Source: Gammaproteobacteria bacterium
GTDB lineage: Bacteria; Pseudomonadota; Gammaproteobacteria; Pseudomonadales; Pseudomonadaceae
DNA: 64,000 nucleotides
Reading direction: 5' to 3'
NCBI GenBank assembly: GCA_018826895.1
Contig: JAHJYA010000067.1
Span: 62,001-126,000, forward strand
Part shown: in pieces, positions 28,912-37,198 of the stretch
How positions within the stretch are numbered: position 1 is the first letter of the stretch
How the letters are laid out: each line of letters opens with the position of its first letter
Position numbers and translations under genes: made by a program
Notes under the pieces: model-generated
What the model was told of the DNA's origin: nothing
What the model saw: the letters and a program-made list of their open reading frames with translations, nothing else
The model's database searches: none

Positions 28912-30152
28912 TACGACTCCCGAGTCTGGAACAGTGCTTGGACGAAGGGCTCGGCTTCGAACGTGCGCAGGTCGTCGATGCCTTCGCCCACGCCGATATA
29001 GCGAATCGGCAGGGCAAACTGCTTGGCCAGGGCGAAGATCACCCCGCCCTTGGCGGTGCCGTCGAGCTTGGTCAGTGCCAGGCCGGTGAGGTTGACCGTC
29101 TGGTTGAACTGCTTGGCCTGGTTGATCGCGTTCTGCCCGGTGCCGGCGTCGAGCACCAGCAGCACTTCGTGAGGCGCGGCTTCGTCGAGCTTGCCGATCA
29201 CCCGGCGCACCTTCTTCAGCTCTTCCATCAAATTGTCTTTGGTGTGCAGGCGCCCGGCGGTGTCAGCGATCAGCACGTCCATGCCGCGGGCTTTGGCCGC
29301 CTGCACGGCATCGAAGATCACCGAGGCGGAATCGGCGCCGGTGTGCTGGGCGATGACTGGAATCTTGTTGCGCTCGCCCCACACCTGCAGCTGCTCGACT
29401 GCCGCAGCGCGGAAGGTGTCGCCCGCCGCGAGCATGACCTTCTTGCCTTCGCCCTGCAGTTTCTTCGCCAGTTTGCCGATGGTGGTGGTCTTGCCGGCGC
29501 CGTTGACGCCCACCACCAGAATCACAAAAGGCTGCTTGCTGGTATCGATCACCAGGGGTTGCTCGACCGGTTTGAGCAGCGCCGCCAGCTCGCCCTGCAG
29601 CGCCTTGTATAGGGCGCCGCTGTCGGTGAGCTGCTTGCGCGCCACGCGCTGGGTCAGGTTCTGGATGATCGCGGTGGTCGCCTCGACGCCGACGTCGGCG
29701 GTCAGCAGGCGGGTTTCCAGCTCGTCGATCAGGTCGTCGTCGATTTCCTTCTCGCCGAGGAACAGGCTGGCCATGCCTTCGCCCAGGCTGGCGCTGGTCT
29801 TGCTCAGGCCCTGACGGAGGCGGGCAAACCAGCCACCGCGGTTATCGCCCGGTTTGTCCTGCTCGACCGGGGCAGCAGCAACGACAGGCGCTGCAGGCGC
29901 GGGCTCGACAGGAGCCAGTGCCGGCACAGCAACGGGTTCAGGGATGGGCTCTACGCGCGCCTCAATCGGCGCCGGAGCAGGTTGCGGCTCGCTCGCGGGC
30001 GGCGTTTCAGGGGCCGCAGCGGGCTCGGCGGCAGGCGTCGGCTCGGGCTTTTTGCGCAGCCAGCCGAACAGGCCTTTCTTCTCGGTGCTTTGCCCGGCAG
30101 CAGGCTCGGCGGCGGGCGCGGGGGACTTCTTGTCGTCTTGGGAACCAAACAT
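28911..30152 (-). CDS. ftsY: Signal recognition particle receptor FtsY
   Basis: 413-aa GTPase that receives SRP-bound ribosomes at the membrane. The N-terminal A domain (residues 1-100) is acidic, Ala/Pro-rich and low complexity. The NG domain follows: helical N part, then GVNGAGKTTTIGKLA (G1) near residue 215, DTFRAAAVEQL, DTAGRLHTKDNLMEEL (G3), and TKLDGTAKGG (G4). It is the first gene of ftsY-ftsE-ftsX-rpoH, divergent from the M16 peptidases. Confidence 0.97.
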   Translation of the reverse strand: MFGSQDDKKSPAPAAEPAAGQSTEKKGLFGWLRKKPEPTPAAEPAAAPETPPASEPQPAPAPIEARVEPIPEPVAVPALAPVEPAPAAPVVAAAPVEQDKPGDNRGGWFARLRQGLSKTSASLGEGMASLFLGEKEIDDDLIDELETRLLTADVGVEATTAIIQNLTQRVARKQLTDSGALYKALQGELAALLKPVEQPLVIDTSKQPFVILVVGVNGAGKTTTIGKLAKKLQGEGKKVMLAAGDTFRAAAVEQLQVWGERNKIPVIAQHTGADSASVIFDAVQAAKARGMDVLIADTAGRLHTKDNLMEELKKVRRVIGKLDEAAPHEVLLVLDAGTGQNAINQAKQFNQTVNLTGLALTKLDGTAKGGVIFALAKQFALPIRYIGVGEGIDDLRTFEAEPFVQALFQTRES

Positions 30153-30346
30153 GGAGGACGGCTATCTCAGGGGGCGACGCGCCTGAAGCGCAGGATGCAG
30201 CAGGTGCCTGCTATGCAGGACAAAACACCTCAGCATCTGCAACAGGCTGATCAGGCATGGTCGCCAGTAAAACGGATGAGTATCCTAGCACCTCCGCGCC
30301 CGCCGACGCTAAGACCACGCGGGCCCGTCCGACAGGTCGATATTGA

Positions 30347-31702
30347 ATGAAGATGATTGCCCGCCACAGCGCCGGCCTTTTACTCGCCGCGCTCTGCTTA
30401 CCTTTCACCGCCACCGCCGCAGCACCGCAACCGACCCACGAATTCAGCCTCGATAACGGCCTCAAGGTCATCGTGCGCGAAGACCATCGCGCGCCCGTAG
30501 TGGTCAGCCAGCTCTGGTACAAGGTCGGCTCCAGCTACGAGACGCCCGGCCAGACCGGCCTGTCCCACGCCCTGGAACACATGATGTTCAAGGGCAGCGC
30601 CAAACTCGGCCCAGGCGACGCCTCGCGGGTGCTGCGTGAACTGGGCGCCGAAGAGAACGCTTTCACCAGCGACGACTACACCGCCTACTACCAGGTACTG
30701 GCGCGCGACCGCCTGGCCGTGGCCTTCGAGCTGGAGGCCGACCGCCTGGCCAGCCTGCGGCTGCCGCCAGATGAGTTCAAACGCGAAATCGAAGTGATCA
30801 AGGAAGAACGGCGTCTGCGTACCGACGACCGCCCCTCTAGCCTGGCCTTTGAGCGCTTCAAGGCCATGGCCTACCCGGCCAGCGGCTACCACACGCCGAC
30901 CATCGGCTGGATGGCCGACCTCGACCGCATGACCGTCGAGGAGCTGCGCACCTGGTACGAAGCCTGGTACGCCCCCAACAACGCCACCCTGGTGGTGGTC
31001 GGCGACGTCAGCGCCAGCGAGGTCAAGGTGCTCGCCGAGCGTTACTTCGGCCCCATCCCGGCGCGCACGGTACCGCCGGCGAAGATGCCGCTTGAGCTCG
31101 CCGCCCCTGGCGAACGGCGCATGACCCTGTACCTCAAGACCCAACTGCCGAGCCTGATCATGGGCTTCAACGTCCCCGGTCTGGCCACCGCCGAGGCACC
31201 GCGCCAGGTACACGCTCTGCGCCTGATCGCCGCCCTGCTCGACGGCGGTTACAGCGCGCGCCTGCCGACCCGCCTGGAGCGCGGCGAGGAACTCGTCTCC
31301 GGCGCCTCGGCCTGGTACAACGCCTACCCGCGCGGCGACAGCCTGTTTATCCTCTCGGCAACGCCCAACTCGCAAACCGGCAAGACCCTGGAACAGGCCG
31401 AAGCCGGCCTGTGGCGCGAGCTGCAAGACCTGCAGGCCAACCCGCCATCGGCTGAAGAGCTGGCCCGCGTGCGCGCCCAGGTGATTGCCGAGCTGGTCTA
31501 CGAGCGCGACTCGATCACCAGCCAGGCCACCACCATCGGTCAGTTGGAAACGGTTGGCCTGTCCTGGACCCTGATCGACCAGGAACTGGCCGAGCTGGAA
31601 GCCGTGACCCCGGCCGACATCCAGGCCGCCGCAAAAACCTTCTTCACCCGCGACCGCCTCAGCGTCGCCCATGTATTGCCCGAGGAAAACCGCGATGAGT
31701 GA
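30347..31702 (+). CDS. M16-family zinc peptidase, catalytic member
   Basis: 451-aa periplasmic peptidase of the pitrilysin/processing-peptidase family. The signal peptide MIARHSAGLLLAALCLPFTATAAA follows the first two residues. The inverted zinc motif HxxEH is in SHALEHMMFKG near residues 75-79, and a downstream acidic ligand lies in the EIEVIKEER segment. The substrate is unknown. It overlaps the next M16 gene by 8 nt, and the pair probably forms a heterodimer of active and inactive subunits. Confidence 0.92.
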   Translation: MKMIARHSAGLLLAALCLPFTATAAAPQPTHEFSLDNGLKVIVREDHRAPVVVSQLWYKVGSSYETPGQTGLSHALEHMMFKGSAKLGPGDASRVLRELGAEENAFTSDDYTAYYQVLARDRLAVAFELEADRLASLRLPPDEFKREIEVIKEERRLRTDDRPSSLAFERFKAMAYPASGYHTPTIGWMADLDRMTVEELRTWYEAWYAPNNATLVVVGDVSASEVKVLAERYFGPIPARTVPPAKMPLELAAPGERRMTLYLKTQLPSLIMGFNVPGLATAEAPRQVHALRLIAALLDGGYSARLPTRLERGEELVSGASAWYNAYPRGDSLFILSATPNSQTGKTLEQAEAGLWRELQDLQANPPSAEELARVRAQVIAELVYERDSITSQATTIGQLETVGLSWTLIDQELAELEAVTPADIQAAAKTFFTRDRLSVAHVLPEENRDE

Positions 31703-33182
31703 CCGTAACGGCCTACGCTATGGCCTGCTCGGCCTGGTATTGATCGCCCTGCTGGTGGTGATGGTGCTGGTCTTCCAGCGCCCCGAGACACCGACAGATA
31801 CCCCCACAGCCGCCCCGGTTGCGGCGCCTGTGATTGAGTCGCTGGCCGCCCTGGACCAGCAGGCGCCAAGCCGTCGCGACCTGAACATCCAGACCTGGCA
31901 GACCGCCGAAGGCGCCAAGGTGCTGTTCGTCGAAGCCCGTGAGCTGCCGATGTTCGACCTGCGCCTGACCTTTGCCGCTGGCAGCAGCCAGGATGGCGAC
32001 ACCCAGGGCCTGGCCATGCTGACCAACGCCATGCTCAACGAAGGCGTTGCCGGCAAGGATGTCGGCGCCATCGCCGCCGGCTTCGAGGGTTTGGGTGCCG
32101 AATTCGGCAACGGTGCCTACCGCGACATGGCAGTGGCCAGCCTGCGCAGCCTGAGCGCGGCCGAGCAGCGCGAACCAGCCCTGAAACTGTTCACCGAAGT
32201 CCTGGGCGCGCCGACCTTCCCGGCCGACTCCCTGGCGCGGATCAAGAACCAGATCCTCGCCGGCTTCGAGTTCCAGAAGCAAAACCCCGGCAAGCTGGCC
32301 AGCCTGGCGCTGTTCGAGCGCCTCTACGGCAGCCATCCCTACGCCCACCCGAGCGAAGGCACACCCAGCTCGGTGCCGAGCATCAGCCGCGAACAGCTGC
32401 AGGCCTTTCACGCCCGCGCCTACACCGCCGGTAACGCGGTGATCGCCCTGGTCGGCGACCTCTCGCGCGCCGATGCCGAGGCCATGGCCGCGCGCGTCTC
32501 CGCCGCCCTGCCTGCTGGTCCGGCCTTGCCGCCACCGGCCGAGCCGAGCGTACCGGCCCCTGGCCCCAGCCATGTCGAGTTCCCCTCCAACCAGACTCAC
32601 CTGATGATCGCCCAGCTCGGCATCGACCGCCGCGACCCTGACTATGCCGCGCTCTACCTCGGCAACCAGGTGTTCGGCGGCGGGGGCTTCGGCACCCGCC
32701 TGATGACCGAAGTGCGCGAGAAACGCGGCCTGACCTACGGCGTCTACTCCGGCTTCAGCGCCATGCAGGCGCGCGGCCCGTTTATGATCAACCTGCAGAC
32801 CCGCGCCGACCAAAGCGCCGGCACCCTGCAACTGATCAAAGACCTGCTGGCCGACTTCATCGCCAACGGCCCGACCCAGGAAGAGCTGGACAACGCCAAG
32901 CGAGAAATGGCCGGCAGCTTCCCGCTGTCCACCGCGAGCAACGCGGCGATCGTCGGCCAACTCGGCTCCATGGGGTTCTACGACCTGCCGCTGACCTACC
33001 TGGAAGACTTTATGAACCAAGTCCAGGCGCTGAGCGTCGAGCAAGTGCGCGAGGCCATGGCCCGCCACCTCGACAGCGATGCCCTGGTGATCGTCAGCGC
33101 CGGGCCGACGGTCGAGCAGAAAGAACTGCCGCCGCCCAGCGATACACCGATCGAACAACCCACTGGCGTTCCGGAGCACTGA
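31695..33182 (+). CDS. M16-family peptidase homologue lacking the zinc motif
   Basis: 495 aa from the ATG at 31695 (MSDRNGLRYGLLG), which overlaps the previous stop; the ORF-track start is 8 codons upstream. An N-terminal membrane/signal segment (YGLLGLVLIALLVVMVLVFQ) anchors it. At the place of HxxEH it has LAMLTNAMLNEG, so it should not bind zinc. It keeps the substrate-binding R/Y signature (FGTRLMTEVREKRGLTYGVYS) in its C-terminal half, as in non-catalytic subunits of two-chain M16 peptidases. Confidence 0.9.
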   Translation: MSDRNGLRYGLLGLVLIALLVVMVLVFQRPETPTDTPTAAPVAAPVIESLAALDQQAPSRRDLNIQTWQTAEGAKVLFVEARELPMFDLRLTFAAGSSQDGDTQGLAMLTNAMLNEGVAGKDVGAIAAGFEGLGAEFGNGAYRDMAVASLRSLSAAEQREPALKLFTEVLGAPTFPADSLARIKNQILAGFEFQKQNPGKLASLALFERLYGSHPYAHPSEGTPSSVPSISREQLQAFHARAYTAGNAVIALVGDLSRADAEAMAARVSAALPAGPALPPPAEPSVPAPGPSHVEFPSNQTHLMIAQLGIDRRDPDYAALYLGNQVFGGGGFGTRLMTEVREKRGLTYGVYSGFSAMQARGPFMINLQTRADQSAGTLQLIKDLLADFIANGPTQEELDNAKREMAGSFPLSTASNAAIVGQLGSMGFYDLPLTYLEDFMNQVQALSVEQVREAMARHLDSDALVIVSAGPTVEQKELPPPSDTPIEQPTGVPEH

Positions 33183-33781
33183 TGCGCAAACCCAACAAGG
33201 CCGCACCCGCCCACGGCGGCGACGGTCAGCTGCGCATCATCGCCGGGCAATGGCGCTCGCGGCAGTTCAACTTTCCCATGGCGGCGGGGCTGCGGCCCAC
33301 GCCGAACCGGGTGCGCGAGACGCTGTTCAACTGGCTGGCGCCCTATGTCGAAGGCGCCAAGGTGCTCGACCTGTTCGCCGGCAGCGGCGCGCTGTTTCTC
33401 GAAGCGCTGTCACGCGGTGCCGGCAGCGCCCTGGCCCTGGACCTCAACCCAGCGGCCATCGCCAGCCTGCGCAGCCACCTGCAAACGCTGAAATGCGACA
33501 ACGGCCAGCTGCAGCAGATCGACGCCCTGCTCTACCTGCAAAATCCAACAACTGCGCCCTACGACCTGGTGTTTCTCGACCCGCCCTTCGGCCAGGAACT
33601 GCTGCTGCCAGCCTGCACACTGCTCGAGCAGAACGGCTGGCTCGCGGCGGACGCCTGGGTCTACACCGAAAGCGAACAACCGCCTTCCAGCCTCGGTTTG
33701 CCCGTCAACTGGCGCCAGCACCGCGAACAAAAAGCCGGCCAGGTGTACTACGCGCTGTGGCAGCGCACCGCAGTGGCGTAA
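33182..33781 (+). CDS. rsmD: 16S rRNA (guanine-966-N2)-methyltransferase RsmD
   Basis: 199 aa. The N-terminal RIIAGQWRSRQFNFP and RPTPNRVRETLFNWL motifs are family signatures, with AdoMet motif VLDLFAGSGALFLEAL near residue 60 and the catalytic-type DPPFGQ near 137. It modifies the small-subunit rRNA. The start overlaps the preceding stop by 1 nt. Confidence 0.96.
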   Translation: MRKPNKAAPAHGGDGQLRIIAGQWRSRQFNFPMAAGLRPTPNRVRETLFNWLAPYVEGAKVLDLFAGSGALFLEALSRGAGSALALDLNPAAIASLRSHLQTLKCDNGQLQQIDALLYLQNPTTAPYDLVFLDPPFGQELLLPACTLLEQNGWLAADAWVYTESEQPPSSLGLPVNWRQHREQKAGQVYYALWQRTAVA

Positions 33782-33810
33782 CCCAGCAATCGCATAGCTG
33801 TGCCGTGCGG

Positions 33811-33870
33811 GTCGCGGCTAAAGCCCCTCCCACAGAGTGCGCAATACTGTGGGAGGCGCTTCAGCGGCGA
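33811..33870. repeat. REP palindrome (GCGGCTAAAGCCCCTCCCAC class)
   Basis: TCGCGGCTAAAGCCCCTCCCACA and its inverted partner TGTGGGAGGCGCTTCAGCGGCGA with a 13-nt loop, in the gap between rsmD and the AlbA-domain gene. Half-units of the same class occur at 21242 and 42634. Confidence 0.85.
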
Positions 33871-34023
33871 GCTTTTAGGGCCACCTACGCTTTACCCCGC
33901 CTGCCGGTTACTATCCCTACCTGCTCTCTTGGCACGGAAGGCAAGGCCGCCCATGACGTCGCTGCTCAATCGGCACCAGTCACACCCCAATGCGCTCCAC
34001 GCTACTCGTATGAGTAAAGGGCG

Positions 34024-35523
34024 ATGACTCCCGAGCATCTGATGCAATTGCTGCGCGCAGGCGAAGGCCTGACAGTCGAGTTCAAACGCGCCCGCGAGGC
34101 GCTGAACCGCGATGTCTACGAGACCATCTGCGCCTTTCTCAACCAACGCGGCGGCACCTTGGTACTGGGCGTAGCAGACGATGGCAGCATTACCGGCATC
34201 GCCCCCGAAGCGGTGGCGCAAATCCGCAAGGACCTGGTCAACACCCTGCACAACACGCAGAAGATCAACCCGCCGATGCAGCTGGTGCCCGAACAGCTGG
34301 AACTGGACGGACAAATTTTGCTGGTGCTGAACGTGCCGGAAAGCTCCCAGGTGCATAGCTGCAACAATCGAGTTTTCAGCCGCAACGAGGATGGCGACTT
34401 CGATATCACTGGCTACAGCCAGCTGTTGAGCGAGCTGTATCTGCGCAAGCAGGTGAGTTACAGCGAAAACCGTATCTTCCCGTTTATCCGCCTGGAGGAC
34501 CTGCGCAGCGACTTGATCGAACGCGTGCGGCATAACGTGCGACTGCAGCGCAGCGGTCATCCCTGGGCCGAGCTGGATGATCTGGAGCTGCTGAAAAGCG
34601 CGCGACTGTACCAGCGTGATTATCAGACTGGCGAAGAAGGCATCTCCATGGCCGGTGCGCTGCTGTTCGGTCGCGACGAGGTGGTACTGGGCGTGGTGCC
34701 GCACCACCGCACCGACGCCATCCTGCGGGTGCAGAACCTGGATCGTTACGACGATCGCGACGATATCCGCACCAACCTGCTGGAGAGCTATGACCGGCTG
34801 ATGGCCTTTGTCGGCAAACACATTGCCGATCCGTTCTACCTGGACGGCGACCAGCGCGTCAGCCTGCGCGAGCGGATCTTCCGCGAGGTGGTGGCCAACC
34901 TGTTGATCCACCGCGAATACCTCAATCCGTTCCCGGCCAAGTTGATTATCCAGCGCGACCGGGTCACCACTGAGAACAGCAACAATTCCCACGGCCTGGG
35001 CCTGCTGCGTCCGGACGATTTTGCCCCCTCGCCAAAAAACCCGGCCATCGCCCGAGTATTCCGCGAGATGCAGTGGGCCGAGGAGCTGGGCTCCGGGGTG
35101 CGCAACCTGTTCAAGTATGCCCGCGCCTTCGGCGGCCAGGACCCGACTCTCAGTGAAGAGTCGATCTTCCGGGTGACTGTGATGCTGCCGCCATTGGCAG
35201 GCATCAACACTACTCTGCCCAGGCTTACGCTGGAGGCGACCCTGGTAAAGCCAGAGTCGCAGCCAGAGTCGCAGCCAGAGTCACAGCCAGAGTCGCTGGA
35301 AATCCGGATACTGCGTTGCCTGCTGACTGGCGCAGCGAGCAAAGCGAGTCTTTCTAGCGCGCTGGGGCAAAAGAGTATCTCCGGGCCACTCAACCAGGCG
35401 GTACGTCAGCTTCTGGCTGATGGCCGGGTCGAGTACACGCAACCTGACAAACCCAATAGCCGGCTGCAACAATACCGCCTCACGCCCGCCGGGCAGGCAC
35501 ACCTGAATCAGTTGGACGCTTAA
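34024..35523 (+). CDS. AlbA/Schlafen-domain ATPase (COG2865-like, RecG-related annotation)
   Basis: 499 aa. The N-terminal AlbA_2/Schlafen domain spans about residues 10-120 (VEFKRAREALNRDVYETICAFLNQRGGTLVLGVADDG). A middle domain of about 250 residues has a GHKL-like ATP-binding pattern (REVVANLLIHREY, ENSNNSHGLG). A PESQ-repeat linker follows, and the C-terminal winged helix (EIRILRCLLTG..., SGPLNQAVRQLLADGRVEYT) is near 425-490. Proteins of this build are annotated as transcriptional regulators or helicase-related, and some lie in defence islands; the role here is unknown. It lies between rsmD and the YheT gene, adjacent in P. aeruginosa as I recall, suggesting insertion. Confidence 0.75.
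   Translation: MTPEHLMQLLRAGEGLTVEFKRAREALNRDVYETICAFLNQRGGTLVLGVADDGSITGIAPEAVAQIRKDLVNTLHNTQKINPPMQLVPEQLELDGQILLVLNVPESSQVHSCNNRVFSRNEDGDFDITGYSQLLSELYLRKQVSYSENRIFPFIRLEDLRSDLIERVRHNVRLQRSGHPWAELDDLELLKSARLYQRDYQTGEEGISMAGALLFGRDEVVLGVVPHHRTDAILRVQNLDRYDDRDDIRTNLLESYDRLMAFVGKHIADPFYLDGDQRVSLRERIFREVVANLLIHREYLNPFPAKLIIQRDRVTTENSNNSHGLGLLRPDDFAPSPKNPAIARVFREMQWAEELGSGVRNLFKYARAFGGQDPTLSEESIFRVTVMLPPLAGINTTLPRLTLEATLVKPESQPESQPESQPESLEIRILRCLLTGAASKASLSSALGQKSISGPLNQAVRQLLADGRVEYTQPDKPNSRLQQYRLTPAGQAHLNQLDA
35251..35298 (+). repeat. 12-bp in-frame tandem repeat encoding PESQ
   Basis: Four consecutive copies of CCAGAGTCGCAG with small changes in the last two. The unit length is a multiple of three, so copy-number change would lengthen or shorten the linker without a frameshift. 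Confidence 0.9.
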
Positions 35524-35526
35524 GCA

Positions 35527-36510
35527 ATGAGCAACACCTTCAAACCCGCCTGGTGGCTCCCCGGCCCGCACCTGCAGACCCTGTGGAACCCGATGTGCCG
35601 CAAACCGCCGCAGCTTGCGCGCACGCGCGAGCGGCTGTGGCTGGCCGATGGCGACTTTCTTGATCTGGACTGGCACGGCCCGCACCAAGCCGATGCACCG
35701 TTGGTATTGGTGCTGCATGGTTTGACCGGCTCATCCAGCTCGCTCTATGTGCTGGGTTTGCAGCAGCAACTGGCGGCCCAGGGCTGGGCCAGCGTGGCGC
35801 TGAACTGGCGCGGCTGTTCCGGCGAGCCGAATTTGTTGCCGCGCGGTTATCACTCCGGCGCCAGCGAAGACCTTGCCGAAACTGTTGCCCACCTGCGCGC
35901 GCAGCGGCCGATGGCGCCGCTGTATGCGGTCGGTTATTCGCTGGGCGGCAACGTGCTACTCAAGTACCTGGGTGAAAGTGGCGCCGAGAGTCAGCTGCAG
36001 GGCGCGGCGGCGGTCTCGGTGCCGTTCCGTCTGGATCAGTGCGCAGACCGTATCGGCCTGGGCTTCTCGCGGGTTTACCAGGCGCACTTTATGCGCGAGA
36101 TGGTCGCTTACGTGCAGGGCAAGCAGCGCTCGTTCAGCGACCAGGGCCAGGCAGATCGCCTGTCAGTGCTCGAGCGTCTCGGCCCACTGGATGGCATGCG
36201 CACCTTCTGGGATTTCGACGGCCGCATAACTGCGCCACTGCACGGCTATACCGATGCCGCCGACTACTACGCCCGCGCCTCCAGCCGCTTCTACCTCGGC
36301 CGCATCCAGACACCGACCCTGCTGATCCAGGCCGAGGACGATCCCTTCGTGTTCCGCCACAGCCTGCCAGAACCCGCCGAGCTGGCGCCCGGCACCGAGC
36401 TTGAACTGCACGCCCATGGCGGTCACGTCGGCTTCGTCGCTGGCACGCCCTGGCAGCCGGACTACTACCTGGAAAGGCGCATCCCCGCCTGGTTGGCGGG
36501 GCTGGCCTGA
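35527..36510 (+). CDS. Alpha/beta hydrolase of the YheT family
   Basis: 327 aa. The family N-terminus WWLPGPHLQTLWNP is present. The oxyanion segment is LHGLTGSSSS near residue 66, nucleophile serine in GYSLGGNVLLKYLG near 140, and probable Asp and His in QAEDDPFVF and HAHGGHVGFV. The substrate is not known; relatives hydrolyse carboxylesters. It starts 3 nt after the AlbA gene's stop. Confidence 0.9.
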   Translation: MSNTFKPAWWLPGPHLQTLWNPMCRKPPQLARTRERLWLADGDFLDLDWHGPHQADAPLVLVLHGLTGSSSSLYVLGLQQQLAAQGWASVALNWRGCSGEPNLLPRGYHSGASEDLAETVAHLRAQRPMAPLYAVGYSLGGNVLLKYLGESGAESQLQGAAAVSVPFRLDQCADRIGLGFSRVYQAHFMREMVAYVQGKQRSFSDQGQADRLSVLERLGPLDGMRTFWDFDGRITAPLHGYTDAADYYARASSRFYLGRIQTPTLLIQAEDDPFVFRHSLPEPAELAPGTELELHAHGGHVGFVAGTPWQPDYYLERRIPAWLAGLA

Positions 36511-36511
36511 G

Positions 36512-37018
36512 TCACTTGGCGGCGAGCTGTTCCGGCATCGCCGAGGAGTGGTGCTTGAGGATTTTCCACTCACCGGCGACCTTCTGGTACACGAAGGTGT
36601 AACGCGCCTGCACGTTACGCACCTTGCCGTCCTGGGTCAGGGCGAAGGTGTACACGCCGGAGTCGATAGCCGCATCAGGGCCTACCTGGCGAATTTCACG
36701 CATATTGATCGTGCCGACCGGCTTGGCCTGCAGGAAGTGGTCGAAATAGTCTTGAATCTCTGCATGGTTGACCCGTACCCGGTTCGATACCGTGGGCTGC
36801 AGGACCGCGTTTTCGGCATACAGGGCCGTGACCTTGGCCGAGTCACCGCTCTGCAGGGCCGCATTCCAGCGCTCGAACAGGCTGGCGACTTGCTGATCCT
36901 GCTCCTGGCTAGGCATCGCTGCCGTGCCGCTGTAGACATAAGGCGCCTCGGCGGCCTGAACCATGGGGGCAGACAGGGCGAGCAACAGGGCGCAGGAACT
37001 GAGCAAAGGTTTCAACAT
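36512..37018 (-). CDS. Exported SnoaL-like (SgcJ/EcaC, DUF4440-type) protein
   Basis: 168 aa from the ATG at 37018, preceded by GGAGATAAGACC. The signal peptide is MLKPLLSSCALLLALSAPMVQAAEA. The rest fits the NTF2/SnoaL alpha+beta fold (VASLFERWNAALQSGDSAKVTALYAENAVLQP, KVRNVQARYTFVYQKVAGEWKILKHHSSAMP). This fold binds small molecules or acts as an isomerase; no substrate can be named. It is convergent with the YheT-like gene. The ORF-track extension upstream is not supported. Confidence 0.82.
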   Translation of the reverse strand: MLKPLLSSCALLLALSAPMVQAAEAPYVYSGTAAMPSQEQDQQVASLFERWNAALQSGDSAKVTALYAENAVLQPTVSNRVRVNHAEIQDYFDHFLQAKPVGTINMREIRQVGPDAAIDSGVYTFALTQDGKVRNVQARYTFVYQKVAGEWKILKHHSSAMPEQLAAK

Positions 37019-37198
37019 GGTCTTATCTCCGGCTAAGGGTGGTGCCGTGGGTGACACCGTGATGCCAGAATGCGCGCCCAGGCCCGCCTGCACATCGGCC
37101 AGATGGGGCAGCCGGCCTATGCCAGGTGGCAGATGCGCATCGTGGCCCGAGGTATTAGCCTGCGGCGTGTTATGACGCCCAAATATGCGGAGGCGCAG

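Noticed and set aside
31713-33206. 497-aa and 424-aa minus-strand ORFs opposite the M16 peptidase genes
   Set aside because: Antisense shadows in GC-rich DNA. The plus-strand frames have clear motifs and ribosome-binding sites.
33811-33870. Repeated palindromes as a possible CRISPR
   Set aside because: Only isolated REP units occur, in inverted pairs, with no regular spacer array and no cas genes.
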